A stretch of 64,000 nucleotides of DNA from Chitinophaga ginsengisoli. GTDB lineage: Bacteria; Bacteroidota; Bacteroidia; Chitinophagales; Chitinophagaceae. Positions 33,781 through 42,893 of the stretch are shown here, one piece after another. The translations under genes and the position numbers were made by a program. Each line of letters opens with the position of its first letter. Positions within the stretch are counted from its first letter, which is position 1. The stretch is taken from the NCBI RefSeq assembly GCF_003014595.1, contig NZ_PYGK01000002.1, positions 393,555-457,554 of the forward strand, in the 5' to 3' direction. Below the pieces are notes generated by a model. The model was not told where the DNA came from, made no database searches, and saw nothing but the letters and a program-made list of their open reading frames with translations.

Positions 33781-33812
33781 AAAAAAACCGCCTCATTTTG
33801 CAATGAGACGGT
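33781..33812 (-). terminator. Intrinsic terminator of the GH20 gene
   Basis: ACCGCCTCATT (33787-33797) pairs with AATGAGACGGT (33802-33812) with one mismatch around a 4-nt loop. Read on the minus strand it is followed by a run of seven T. It is 24 nt past the GH20 stop codon. Confidence 0.88.
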
Positions 33813-33836
33813 CTATTCTTTTTACAATGCATGTGC

Positions 33837-36155
33837 TTATTTCCGTTGGAACCAGGCATCCGGAACCTGCTGGATCTTACCTCCATTCACCCGGTATTCC
33901 AGTTTCAGCGTATAACCGCCGCCACCTTCAACAAACTGCAGTTCGAATGGATGTAATCCTTTCTGCAGCGCTACCTGCCCGCTCTTCTGCACCGGCGCAT
34001 GCCAGCCGTCATTATCAACGACCTTATCTCCTTCTATGAGGAGGTTAGCGCCATCATCTGCTGTGAGGAAGAAACTGTATATAGCCGTTTCCGGCACCTC
34101 TATATAACCGGTTAGTCTGGCGCCAAAGGCTTTACCACCCTTGCCCATACCTTCAGGGATAATCGCGTTAGGGACAACTACAAGGCTGTCCGCTGTTGCC
34201 GGCAGTTTAGTGGCACTCTTGTAAGAGCCATTGAAATACTGCAGCTGCAGACCAGGCTGTAAGCCACTTACACTCACTGGTGGGAAGAATGACTGCTGAC
34301 GATAGTTGAGTGTATAAATATCGCTCATACTACCTGCCGGACTGAAAGACGCCAGTTTGATCGTACCAGGACCAGGAATGATATAAGCCTCCGGCAATGC
34401 AGGAGATTTCACCGTCGGTGCGGTACCATCAGTAGTGTAGCGGATGGTGATATCCGGTGCTGGTTTTTCCAGCTTTAACACGGTCTTGCCTACCAGTACG
34501 TTGTCGTCAGTGAAACCGTCCAGATCAGGCATACGGTAATGCACTTTCAGGCGGTCGAGTCTTTTATACTGGCTGTTTAATCTTTTCAGGTAGCTATCGT
34601 AATCCTGACGGTGTGTCCACAGTACTTCCGCCAGCGCTGTCATACGTGGCATGAACATAAAATCAGCACGTTTTTCGGAAGGGATCCATTCTGTCCAGAT
34701 GTTTGCCTGTGCACCAATAATCACCTTCGCCTCTTCCGGCGTCAGCCCTTTAGGGATCGGATCGAAGTGATACACATTAGAAACGGAATTACGGTCTGGG
34801 ATGCCATCGAAGTAGAGCGGATTACCCGGTGTCATGATCACGGTATTGCCATTCTTCGCCGCTTTCACCGGCGCATCAGGTACCCAGCTACGCCAGTACA
34901 TCAGCACCGCTGTAGGGCTGATACCACCTTCCAGGATTTCGTCCCAGCCAATCAGTTTTTTGCCTTTGGAATTGAAGAACTTCTCCATTCTCTTTACGAA
35001 GTAGCTCTGCAGCTCTTCGACGGTCGACAGGTTATTGGCCTTCATCACCGCTTCGCAGGCGGGCGATTTCGCCCAGGTGCTTTTTTCTACTTCATCAGCT
35101 CCTAAGTGAACATATTCTGAAGGGAAGAGCGCGAAGATCTCGGAGTATACATTCTCTGCGAATTCAAAGGTAGATTCGTTACATGGGCAGATCGGTGTGG
35201 TAAACAACGGGCCCCAGGTAGAACCACCCGTACAGCTCAGGAAAGGATAAGACTTGATAGCTGCCATCATATGACCCGGCATGTCTATCTCTGGTATGAT
35301 GTCGATGTGACGGGCTGCCGCATAGGCAATCACGTCTTTCATTTGTGCCTGTGTATAAAAACCGCCATAGAGGGTCTTACCATTCTTTTGGATGATATGG
35401 GATTTGTCGATCTCCATATCCGGATTGGATTTCGCCTTCTGCATACATACGGAGTCCTGGTTGTTGAATTCACGCCAGGCACCCTGTTCTGTCAGCAGCG
35501 GATATTTTTTGATCTCAATACGCCAGCCCTGATCGTCTGTCAGGTGCAGGTGGAACTTGTTCATTTTGTACAATGCCAGCAGGTCGATGAACTTCTTCAG
35601 ATAATCAACGGAGAAGAAGTGCCTGGATACATCCAGGTGCATGCCACGCCAGGCATAGGTAGGATGATCGGTGATCTGTACCGCCGGCACAGTGATCTTA
35701 GCCAGTTTACCGGCTTTAACGCCTTCAATGATAGCCGGCATCAGCTGGCGGACGGTCTGCACGGCACGGAACATACCGGTAGGTGTCTTTGCGGAGATCA
35801 CCAGTTGCTGCGGCGTAACATCCAGGGTATAATCCTCTTCACCTGTCAGCTGATCATTTTGCTTCAGGACTATCGCACCGGTACCTGCTTTGGCAGCAAC
35901 AGGCAATGTCTTTCCCAATCCCTGTTTTACCAGCGCCTGCAATTGTGCGGCTTCATTACTGAAAAATGTTTTGTTGGCGGATAGTACCAGTTTGGTGTTT
36001 GCAGTGATGACGAAATCCCCCTGTCTGGGCACCAGTTCCTGTGGATAGGGAACCAACGCATAACGTGCAGGGTCTGCTTCCTGCGCCTGTACAACGGATG
36101 CACCCAATAGTGTGCAAAGTACCACGACGCCTGTAAGCCTGAATGGTTTGAACAT
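33837..36155 (-). CDS. Exported GH20 beta-N-acetylhexosaminidase with PA14 module
   Basis: A 772-aa secreted glycosidase. I chose ATG 36155 because it gives a clean signal peptide (MFKPFRLTGVVVLCTLLGAS, ending VQAQ); upstream in-frame ATGs at 36173 and 36191 add nothing typical. A GH20b N-domain (about 30-160) precedes the TIM barrel. The catalytic acid pair is D354-E355 in HLGADEVEKS, with the substrate-assisted N-acetyl mechanism of the family; WRGMHLDVSRHFF and MPGHMMAAI are also classic. A chitobiase-type/Ig region follows, and a PA14-like module ends the protein (FLTADDGANLLIEG). It removes terminal GlcNAc/GalNAc from chito-oligosaccharides or glycans in the periplasm or at the surface. 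Confidence 0.93.
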   Translation of the reverse strand: MFKPFRLTGVVVLCTLLGASVVQAQEADPARYALVPYPQELVPRQGDFVITANTKLVLSANKTFFSNEAAQLQALVKQGLGKTLPVAAKAGTGAIVLKQNDQLTGEEDYTLDVTPQQLVISAKTPTGMFRAVQTVRQLMPAIIEGVKAGKLAKITVPAVQITDHPTYAWRGMHLDVSRHFFSVDYLKKFIDLLALYKMNKFHLHLTDDQGWRIEIKKYPLLTEQGAWREFNNQDSVCMQKAKSNPDMEIDKSHIIQKNGKTLYGGFYTQAQMKDVIAYAAARHIDIIPEIDMPGHMMAAIKSYPFLSCTGGSTWGPLFTTPICPCNESTFEFAENVYSEIFALFPSEYVHLGADEVEKSTWAKSPACEAVMKANNLSTVEELQSYFVKRMEKFFNSKGKKLIGWDEILEGGISPTAVLMYWRSWVPDAPVKAAKNGNTVIMTPGNPLYFDGIPDRNSVSNVYHFDPIPKGLTPEEAKVIIGAQANIWTEWIPSEKRADFMFMPRMTALAEVLWTHRQDYDSYLKRLNSQYKRLDRLKVHYRMPDLDGFTDDNVLVGKTVLKLEKPAPDITIRYTTDGTAPTVKSPALPEAYIIPGPGTIKLASFSPAGSMSDIYTLNYRQQSFFPPVSVSGLQPGLQLQYFNGSYKSATKLPATADSLVVVPNAIIPEGMGKGGKAFGARLTGYIEVPETAIYSFFLTADDGANLLIEGDKVVDNDGWHAPVQKSGQVALQKGLHPFELQFVEGGGGYTLKLEYRVNGGKIQQVPDAWFQRK

Positions 36156-36233
36156 AATAGATTCTTTAAGCATGATAAAGGAAGCCAGCAAAATAGCAAG
36201 AATCTCAACAGTAAACTGATGCCATATTGCTCA

Positions 36234-36869
36234 TTACTGCGGTAATATTGATGTCTCCGGCTGCCAGTTTTCGATCTTCAGCAGGCGGAAAAACTCCGTC
36301 TCTTCCATTTCCCTTACGCCTCCCGGTGGCAGGTCGCCCAGCTCTATGTCTTCTATAGATACACGTATCAGGCGGTCGCAATGATGCCTGATGGCTGATG
36401 TCATCTTACGTACCTGATGATATTTGCCCTCGGTGAGTGTGATCAGCAGCCAGGAATGCGGGAGAAATTCTTTCAGCGGATGGTGTTCCCTTTGTTTGAT
36501 ATAAGCCGGCTTTTCCACGATCTCCACCTGACAGGGAGTCGTCACCCAGTCTACACCACCCTTGATGCGGATGGTCACGCCCCGCTGTAATTGTTCTACT
36601 GTTTCCTGGCTCACGATGTTCTTCACCATGACCAGGTAAGTCCTTTTATGCGGCTGCTCACTTTCAAATAACAGGCGGGTTACTCTTTTGTTGGTAGTGA
36701 GGAGGAGCAATCCTTCGGAATGATTGTCCAGCCTTCCCACGGCATGCGTACCTTCGGGAAAGTCAAAGTCAAGGTCCCCCAGCAGCCTGACCTTGTCGGG
36801 GCTGATAAACTGGGAAACCATGTTGTATGGCTTATTGATGATAAAATAACGGTGACCGCTGTTACTCAT
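36234..36869 (-). CDS. rluE: rRNA pseudouridine synthase, RsuA/RluE type
   Basis: A 211-aa enzyme of the RsuA/RluB/E/F family without an N-terminal S4 domain, as in RluE. The catalytic aspartate is D48 in GRLDNHSEGLLLLT. FIINKPYNMVSQF at the start and EGKYHQVRKM near the C-terminus are typical. RluE modifies U2457 of 23S rRNA in E. coli; the exact target here is inferred. It is divergent from the GH127 gene and not functionally linked to it. Confidence 0.85.
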   Translation of the reverse strand: MSNSGHRYFIINKPYNMVSQFISPDKVRLLGDLDFDFPEGTHAVGRLDNHSEGLLLLTTNKRVTRLLFESEQPHKRTYLVMVKNIVSQETVEQLQRGVTIRIKGGVDWVTTPCQVEIVEKPAYIKQREHHPLKEFLPHSWLLITLTEGKYHQVRKMTSAIRHHCDRLIRVSIEDIELGDLPPGGVREMEETEFFRLLKIENWQPETSILPQ

Positions 36870-36975
36870 TGTTGATTTATTTCAGATAAAATCTGGCCAA
36901 TTCTGATTAATATATTTCCATCATGCTCACATAACTATCAATAATTTTAGCCATTGCCAAAATCGTCTTCATTGT

Positions 36976-39378
36976 ATGAAATTATTTGCTTTCGTTTTTG
37001 CACCACTCGCTGGTTTCAGCATATTGGCACAGGCCCAGTTAAAGAAAGACTATCCCATACAGCCTGTCGCTTTTACCCAGGTGTATGTGACCGATAACTT
37101 CTGGGCGCCAAAAATAAGGGTTAATGCCGATGTCACAATACCCTATACGTTGGAACAATGCAAGCGTACCGGCAGGATCGACAATTTCAAACGGGCGGCA
37201 CACGTGCTGCCGGCCGATACAATGACGGAATATACCTTCGACGACACAGACCTTTACAAAGTAATAGAAGGCGCCTCCTATGGCCTGCAAATGAAGAAAA
37301 ACCCGGAACTGGAACGCTACCTGGATACCCTGATCGCCATTATCGGCGCAGCCCAGGAAAAAGATGGCTACCTGTATACTTTCCGGACCATGAATGCGCC
37401 AAAACCACATCCATGGATAGGCACAAAGAGATGGGAGGAAGAGGAAGACCTCAGCCATGAACTATATAACTCCGGCCACCTGTTTGAAGCAGCAGTCGCC
37501 CATTACCAGGCTACCGGCAAAAGGAACCTGCTGGATATCGCTATAAAAAATGCTGACCTGCTGGTAAAAACATTCGGTTTCGGAAAAGAAGAACGCTTTC
37601 CCGGTCACCAGATAGTAGAAACAGGACTGACAAAGATGTACCGGGTTACCGGTAATAAATCCTACCTGGACCTCGCGAAGTTCTTCCTCGATGTGCGCGG
37701 GCCAGGCAAAAAGTACAGCGGAGAATATAATCAGTCTTATAAGAAAGTGGTGGACCAGCATGAAGCCGTAGGCCATGCTGTACGCGCCACCTATATGTAC
37801 ACCGGTATGGCGGATGTAGCCGCCCTGACTGGGGACGAACAATACCTGCACGCGATAGATGATATCTGGCATGATGTGGTGGAAAAGAAACTGTATATCA
37901 CCGGAGGGATTGGCGCTACCGGCAATGGCGAGGCTTTTGGCAAACCTTATGAGCTACCGAACATGTCGGCCTATGCGGAGACCTGCGCGGCTATTGCGAA
38001 TGTATACTGGAACAGCAGGATGTTCCTCCTGCATGGCGATGCGAAATATATAGACATCCTGGAACGTACCTTGTATAACGGATTATTGTCAGGGGTATCC
38101 CTCAGCGGGGACAGGTTCTTCTACCCTAATCCCCTGGCCTCTATGGGACAACACCAGCGCAGCGCCTGGTTCGGATGCGCCTGTTGTATCTCTAATATGA
38201 CGCGCTTTCTGCCCTCCATGCCGGGATATATTTATGCACAGAACAAAAACGATCTGTACGTGAACCTGTTCGTGGGAAATACAGCCGACATTCAGCTGCC
38301 CGCAGGAAAAGTCAGCATCACCCAGCAGACAAACTATCCCTGGGATGGGAAGGTTAATATTACCGTTAAACCAATCCATACTGAAGCTTTTGCACTGCAT
38401 GTCCGTATCCCGGAATGGGCTGAAGGAAAACCTGTACCAGGTGACCTTTATTTTGATACGGATAGCATTGCCCGGAAGATCGATATCCTGCTGAATGGCA
38501 AATCCGTGAAATATACGATGGTAAAGGGCTATGCTGTTATACAACGTACCTGGAAAGCAGGTGATAATATCAGCCTGGAATTCCCTATGCAGGTACAAAA
38601 AGTGCTGGCGAATAACGCTGTAAAAAGCGATACCAACCGCTTTGCCCTGGAACGTGGTCCGCTGATGTACTGCCTGGAAGGCCCGGACAATAAAGACGCT
38701 ACCGTACAAAACATTGTAGTGGATAAAAATGCAGCAGTGAATGCTGTATATAAACCAGGTCTGCTCAATGGCGTGACCGTCCTGGAAATGCAGGGAACCT
38801 CCACCAGCAGACAACTGAACTCCGCCCAGCTGGTTAGTTCAACACAGACAGTGACTGCCATCCCCTACTATTCCTGGGCCAACCGTGGTCCTTCAGAAAT
38901 GACAGTCTGGATACCTTATGAAGCATCCGCTGCGCGGCCTAAGCCAGCACCGACCATCGCATCAAAAAGTAAGGTAAGCGCCTCCGTGGCGAATAAACGG
39001 ATGTACCTCGCCCTGAATGATCAGTATGAACCATTGGATTCACATGATAATAATTCTATGTACCTCCATTGGTGGCCGAAACATAATACGCAGGAATGGG
39101 TGCAGTATGATTTTGACCAGGAATATACCGTATCAGCGTCACAGGTGTACTGGTATGACGATGGTCCATTCGGGGATTGCCGTATACCTGCTTCCTGGCG
39201 TATCCTGTATAAACAGGGCGACCAATGGATCCCGGTGAAGAACGTCACGCCCTATACGGTTACGAAAGATAAATACGACAGTGTGCGTTTTGAGCCCGTG
39301 AAAACAACAGCCCTAAAGCTGGAAGTACAGTTACCTGCAGAAAATGCTTCGGGCATTCATGAATGGATTGTTAAATGA
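36976..39378 (+). CDS. Exported GH127 beta-L-arabinofuranosidase-like enzyme
   Basis: An 800-aa protein with a signal peptide (ending LAQAQ) and the GH127/DUF1680 (alpha/alpha)6 barrel. The metal-thiolate site of the family is intact: E335 and C337 in AETCAAIAN and the pair C403/C404 in FGCACCISN, where one cysteine is the nucleophile. QHEAVGHAVRATY and ITGGIGATGNGEAFG are further marks. A beta-sandwich follows and the last 130 residues look like an F5/8 type C (discoidin-like) module (EWVQYDFDQEYTVSASQVYW). It should release beta-L-arabinofuranose or a related sugar from plant glycans. No other arabinan genes are adjacent. Confidence 0.9.
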   Translation: MKLFAFVFAPLAGFSILAQAQLKKDYPIQPVAFTQVYVTDNFWAPKIRVNADVTIPYTLEQCKRTGRIDNFKRAAHVLPADTMTEYTFDDTDLYKVIEGASYGLQMKKNPELERYLDTLIAIIGAAQEKDGYLYTFRTMNAPKPHPWIGTKRWEEEEDLSHELYNSGHLFEAAVAHYQATGKRNLLDIAIKNADLLVKTFGFGKEERFPGHQIVETGLTKMYRVTGNKSYLDLAKFFLDVRGPGKKYSGEYNQSYKKVVDQHEAVGHAVRATYMYTGMADVAALTGDEQYLHAIDDIWHDVVEKKLYITGGIGATGNGEAFGKPYELPNMSAYAETCAAIANVYWNSRMFLLHGDAKYIDILERTLYNGLLSGVSLSGDRFFYPNPLASMGQHQRSAWFGCACCISNMTRFLPSMPGYIYAQNKNDLYVNLFVGNTADIQLPAGKVSITQQTNYPWDGKVNITVKPIHTEAFALHVRIPEWAEGKPVPGDLYFDTDSIARKIDILLNGKSVKYTMVKGYAVIQRTWKAGDNISLEFPMQVQKVLANNAVKSDTNRFALERGPLMYCLEGPDNKDATVQNIVVDKNAAVNAVYKPGLLNGVTVLEMQGTSTSRQLNSAQLVSSTQTVTAIPYYSWANRGPSEMTVWIPYEASAARPKPAPTIASKSKVSASVANKRMYLALNDQYEPLDSHDNNSMYLHWWPKHNTQEWVQYDFDQEYTVSASQVYWYDDGPFGDCRIPASWRILYKQGDQWIPVKNVTPYTVTKDKYDSVRFEPVKTTALKLEVQLPAENASGIHEWIVK

Positions 39379-39407
39379 CTAAATTTTTTAGCTAATATTG
39401 CAGTGCT

Positions 39408-40229
39408 ATGTCACTGCAAATTACGTCACTCAACTCGGGCAGCAACGGAAACTGTTATTATATCGGGAATGCAAAGGAAGCTGTCCTGATAGATGCAGGT
39501 ATATCGTGCAGGGAAACAGAAAGGCGGATGAAACGCCTGGGATTGCGTATGGACTGTGTCAAAGCGATCTTCATCTCACATGAGCATTCCGATCATATCC
39601 GGGGACTGGAAGTTTTGTCAAGGAAATACAGTCTGCCGGTATACATTACGGAAAACACCATGCTTCATGGTAACCTGCAACTCGACGCGCTTCATGTACG
39701 GAGATTTGACGAATATGCGCCGATATCAATTGGAGATCTCAGCGTTACTGCATTCCCGAAATTTCATGACGCTATAGAGCCTCGCAGCTTTATGATCAGC
39801 AGCCAGGAAATCAGGATCGGCGTATTTACAGATATTGGTGCCCCTTGTGATCACCTGATCCGGCACTTCCAGCAATGTCACGCCGCTTTCCTGGAAGCCA
39901 ATTATGATGAACAGATGCTGGAAAAAGGCAGGTATCCCTTCTATCTGAAAAAACGTATCCGCGGAGGGAAAGGTCATCTGTCCAATACACAGGCACTGGA
40001 ATTATTCAAAGCACATAAGCCCCCTTATATGAGCCACCTCCTGTTATCCCACCTTTCCAGGGATAATAATAACCCGGAGATGGTACTCGAACTCTTCCGT
40101 CCACATGCAGGACGCACACAGGTCATCGTCGCTTCACGCGATGTGGAAACAGCTGTTTATCACATCAGTAATCACTATCAGCCACCGGTTCCCAAAGTAG
40201 AATACGTACAGGGACAGCTCTCTTTCTAA
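39408..40229 (+). CDS. MBL-fold metallohydrolase, YycJ/WalJ-like
   Basis: A 273-aa metallo-beta-lactamase-fold protein. The zinc motif is H58-E-H60-S-D62-H63. The opening SLNSGSNGNCYYIGN and the AFLEANYDEQML segment match the YycJ/WalJ group of 5'-to-3' DNA exonucleases/phosphodiesterases. It is cytoplasmic. It follows GH127 by 29 nt and may be read through from it, though function is unrelated. Confidence 0.87.
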   Translation: MSLQITSLNSGSNGNCYYIGNAKEAVLIDAGISCRETERRMKRLGLRMDCVKAIFISHEHSDHIRGLEVLSRKYSLPVYITENTMLHGNLQLDALHVRRFDEYAPISIGDLSVTAFPKFHDAIEPRSFMISSQEIRIGVFTDIGAPCDHLIRHFQQCHAAFLEANYDEQMLEKGRYPFYLKKRIRGGKGHLSNTQALELFKAHKPPYMSHLLLSHLSRDNNNPEMVLELFRPHAGRTQVIVASRDVETAVYHISNHYQPPVPKVEYVQGQLSF

Positions 40230-40283
40230 CATATATCATCCTTTCAGCTAACGATTGTCATATTTCAATTCCGCCGGAGCGGA

Positions 40284-40291
40284 TAATTTTG
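40284..40291 (+). promoter_or_regulatory. Candidate -7 box before the CoA-transferase gene
   Basis: TAATTTTG is an exact fit to TAnnTTTG and lies 23 bp before the chosen start codon at 40315. A TTG at 40255-40257 is farther upstream than the usual -33 spacing, so only the -7 element is supported. Confidence 0.4.
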
Positions 40292-40314
40292 TAGTGTCAA
40301 TTAAACATTATACT

Positions 40315-41616
40315 ATGATTAATATGCCATATATCACTGCTGCAGAAGCGGTAAAATGTGTTCAATCCGGTAACCGGGTGTTCATACATGGTAGCGCAGC
40401 TACCCCGGTGCATGTGCTCAGGGCATTACAGAACAGGCATGCTGAATTGCAAAACGTGGAGCTGGTAAGTATTACCACATTGGGAGATGTCGATTTCGAT
40501 AATCCCTTATACCGGGAAAGCTTTTTTATCAATTCATTGTTCGTTTCTGCGGCTAACCGATCCGTGGTGAACAGTGATGACGGCGATTATGTGCCTGTTT
40601 TCCTCAGCCAGATCCCACAGTTGTTCAAAAGGAATATCCTGCCGCTGGATGTGGCCATCGTAACAGTCTCTCCGCCTGATGATCACGGCTACTGCTCCCT
40701 TGGTACTTCCGTTGATGTTGCCCGTGCAGCGGTAGATACCGCTAAATATGTGATCGCGCAGGTCAATCCGCTGATGCCACGTACACACGGACAGGGGTTT
40801 GTACATATGTCTAAATTCCATGCTGCGGTATGGCAGAAGGCGACCCTTCCTGAGATCGATTATTCACTGCAATCAAGTGCAATTACCGAGCAAATAGGCC
40901 GTAACATCGCACAGCTGGTAGAAGATGGCGCTACCCTGCAACTGGGTATTGGTGGTATTCCGGACCAGGTGCTGAAGAATCTCACCAACCATAAAAATCT
41001 TGGTTTACATACGGAAATGCTGTCTGACGGAGTGATACCGCTGATTGAAAAAGGAGTGATCAATAACAGCCTGAAGAAGCTGAATACGGGCAAATCGGTA
41101 ACAGCCTTCATGGCGGGCACCCGCAAGTTGTATGATTTTGTGAATGATAATCCGGCACTGCGTGTAATGGACATCAGTTATGTGAATGACACTGCTATCA
41201 TCAGGCAGAATCCGAAGGTAACTGCTATCAACAGTGCGATTGAGATAGACCTGACCGGCCAGGTATGTGCGGATTCTATTGGTACGTACCAGTATTCCGG
41301 TATCGGCGGGCAAATGGACTTCATCAGAGGAGCATCCCTGTCAGAGGGCGGCAAACCGATCATTGCCATGCCTTCTGTTACCAATAAAGGCATTTCCCGC
41401 ATCGTACCTTTCCTGAAAGAAGGTGCCGGCGTCGTAACGACAAGAGGCCATGTGCATTGGGTGATCACAGAATACGGTATGACCGACCTGTTCGGGAAAA
41501 GCCTGAAACAACGCGCCAAAGCGCTGATCGAGATCGCCCATCCGGATCATAGAGAAGAACTGGACAGGGCTTATTTCGAACGTTTTGTCAAAAAAGTAGT
41601 CCCAGCATTGATATAA
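40315..41616 (+). CDS. Acetyl-CoA hydrolase/CoA-transferase family enzyme
   Basis: A 433-aa enzyme started at ATG 40315 (MINMPYITAAEAVKCVQSGN); a longer frame begins 60 nt earlier without a good start. It fits the family of 4-hydroxybutyrate and succinyl/butyryl-CoA:acetate CoA-transferases: SPPDDHGYCSLGTSVD, LQLGIGGIPDQVL, INSAIEIDLTGQVCADS (with the likely catalytic glutamate in AIEIDL) and SGIGGQMDFIRGA. It moves CoA between acyl groups and acetate. Without neighbouring fermentation genes, its donor is not defined. Confidence 0.87.
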   Translation: MINMPYITAAEAVKCVQSGNRVFIHGSAATPVHVLRALQNRHAELQNVELVSITTLGDVDFDNPLYRESFFINSLFVSAANRSVVNSDDGDYVPVFLSQIPQLFKRNILPLDVAIVTVSPPDDHGYCSLGTSVDVARAAVDTAKYVIAQVNPLMPRTHGQGFVHMSKFHAAVWQKATLPEIDYSLQSSAITEQIGRNIAQLVEDGATLQLGIGGIPDQVLKNLTNHKNLGLHTEMLSDGVIPLIEKGVINNSLKKLNTGKSVTAFMAGTRKLYDFVNDNPALRVMDISYVNDTAIIRQNPKVTAINSAIEIDLTGQVCADSIGTYQYSGIGGQMDFIRGASLSEGGKPIIAMPSVTNKGISRIVPFLKEGAGVVTTRGHVHWVITEYGMTDLFGKSLKQRAKALIEIAHPDHREELDRAYFERFVKKVVPALI

Positions 41617-41620
41617 CAGG

Positions 41621-42019
41621 TTAAAGATGGCTTATTGCATCCTGTAGGTCTAACTGATTTACGGGATGCATGATCCTTTTACGGTGTGAACGTCCCCAGT
41701 TGGCCATTTCGTCGATAATGGTTTCCAGCGTCTTGCCATAGGGTGTTAACTCATATTCGACGGTTACCGGTTTGGTATCGTAAACAGTCCTTTTCACCAG
41801 CTCGTTCATTTCCAGCTCCCGCAATTCCTTGGAAAGCATTTTGGAGCCTACTCCTTCCACTTCCCGCTGTAATTCCATAAACCGCTTCTTGCCAAAACGC
41901 AGAGAGCCGATAATGGAGATCTTCCACTTCCCATTCAGCACGTCCAGTGTGTCATGAATGGCACGGAGGTGTTCCGTACATACTTCTGATTTTTCAGATG
42001 TTCCTGGTTTCTTGCTCAT
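41621..42019 (-). CDS. HxlR-family transcriptional regulator
   Basis: A 132-aa winged-helix regulator: LDVLNGKWKISIIGSLRFG, then KRFMELQREVEGVGSKMLSKEL and the wing with VEYELTPYG. Family members such as HypR and YodB sense quinones or disulfide stress through a conserved N-terminal cysteine; here Cys14 in SEVCTEH is in that place. It is divergent from a DsbA/FrnE-like gene, with three regularly spaced repeats between them. That makes a redox-responsive repressor of the neighbour likely. The end is 4 nt from the convergent CoA-transferase stop. Confidence 0.9.
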   Translation of the reverse strand: MSKKPGTSEKSEVCTEHLRAIHDTLDVLNGKWKISIIGSLRFGKKRFMELQREVEGVGSKMLSKELRELEMNELVKRTVYDTKPVTVEYELTPYGKTLETIIDEMANWGRSHRKRIMHPVNQLDLQDAISHL

Positions 42020-42028
42020 AGTTCACTT

Positions 42029-42076
42029 ACTTTCCCCAAAGAAACTACTTTCCTTTGGGATACCACTTTCGAAAGT
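42029..42076. promoter_or_regulatory. Three ACTTTC repeats at 18-bp intervals
   Basis: ACTTTC occurs at 42029-42034, 42047-42052 and 42065-42070, exactly 18 bp apart. The third is part of the 12-bp palindrome ACTTTCGAAAGT (42065-42076). CCCAAAG (42035-42041) and CTTTGGG (42053-42059) add an interleaved inverted pair. The array lies 10 bp from the hxlR start and 31 bp from the divergent dsbA-like start, the expected place of an HxlR operator. Confidence 0.65.
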
Positions 42077-42106
42077 AAAGCATCTTTCGGAACTTTACAA
42101 ATCAAA

Positions 42107-42835
42107 ATGAACACTATTATGAGTAATACTAAGATGAAGGTAGAGATCTGGTCGGATATTATGTGCCCATGGTGTTATATCGGTAAGCGGAGATTTGAGG
42201 CTGCTATGGCCCAATTCCCGGATGCCAGCGCTGTGGAGATAGAATGGCATAGTTTTCAGCTGGACCCGACCATAGAGTCCGGCCATGGAGATAATCTGTA
42301 TACCTACCTGTCAAAGAGGAAGGGCATTCCTTACGAACAGGCGGAACAAATGAATAACCAGGTGACGGCCCTGGCCAGCACCCTGGGATTGGCCTATAAC
42401 CTGGAACAGGCCGTAGTGGCCAACTCTTTTGATGCGCACCGCCTGATCCAGCTCGCTAAAAAGCACCAGTTGGGTGATGCTGCTGAAGAACGTCTTTTCA
42501 GGGCCTATTTTACGGAAGGAAAGGATTTTAGCGATCCAGCTACCCTGGAAGCCCTTGGTAAAGAAATCGGCCTGGAAGAAAGTGTTTTACAGGAACTGGT
42601 TAACGGGCAGGCATATGCCGGCGACGTCCGCAAAGACATTGCGGAAGCAGAAACCCTGGGTATCAGAGGTGTCCCTTTCTTTGTTTTCGACCGTAAATAT
42701 GGTGTTTCCGGCGCCCAGGCAGCTGAAACCTTCCTGGAAGTGTTGCAGAAATCTGTCGGCGAGTGGAAACAAACGCAACCTGCCGGACTGGATATCATAG
42801 AAGGACAAACTTGTGGTCCTGACGGAAACTGCTGA
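42107..42835 (+). CDS. DsbA-family oxidoreductase, FrnE-like
   Basis: A 242-aa cytoplasmic thioredoxin-fold protein with redox motif C20-P-W-C23 (DIMCPWCYIGKRRFE). The insertion helices and the cis-proline region GIRGVPFFVFDRKYGVSGAQ match the FrnE/2-hydroxychromene-2-carboxylate isomerase-like group. A tail cysteine pair in GQTCGPDGNC resembles the second CX4C of FrnE proteins that act in disulfide stress. The divergent HxlR regulator and repeat array point to redox control. ATG 42119 is an alternative start. Confidence 0.88.
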   Translation: MNTIMSNTKMKVEIWSDIMCPWCYIGKRRFEAAMAQFPDASAVEIEWHSFQLDPTIESGHGDNLYTYLSKRKGIPYEQAEQMNNQVTALASTLGLAYNLEQAVVANSFDAHRLIQLAKKHQLGDAAEERLFRAYFTEGKDFSDPATLEALGKEIGLEESVLQELVNGQAYAGDVRKDIAEAETLGIRGVPFFVFDRKYGVSGAQAAETFLEVLQKSVGEWKQTQPAGLDIIEGQTCGPDGNC

Positions 42836-42893
42836 CATACTGTTGTCATCTTCGTATCTTTCCTTTGTACTGTTAACATAAACAGCACTACGA

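Noticed and set aside
35271..35984. Long + strand frame (237 aa) opposite the GH20 gene
   Set aside because: Antisense shadow of a clear GH20 enzyme with intact catalytic residues; the frame has Cys/His-rich, unstructured composition.
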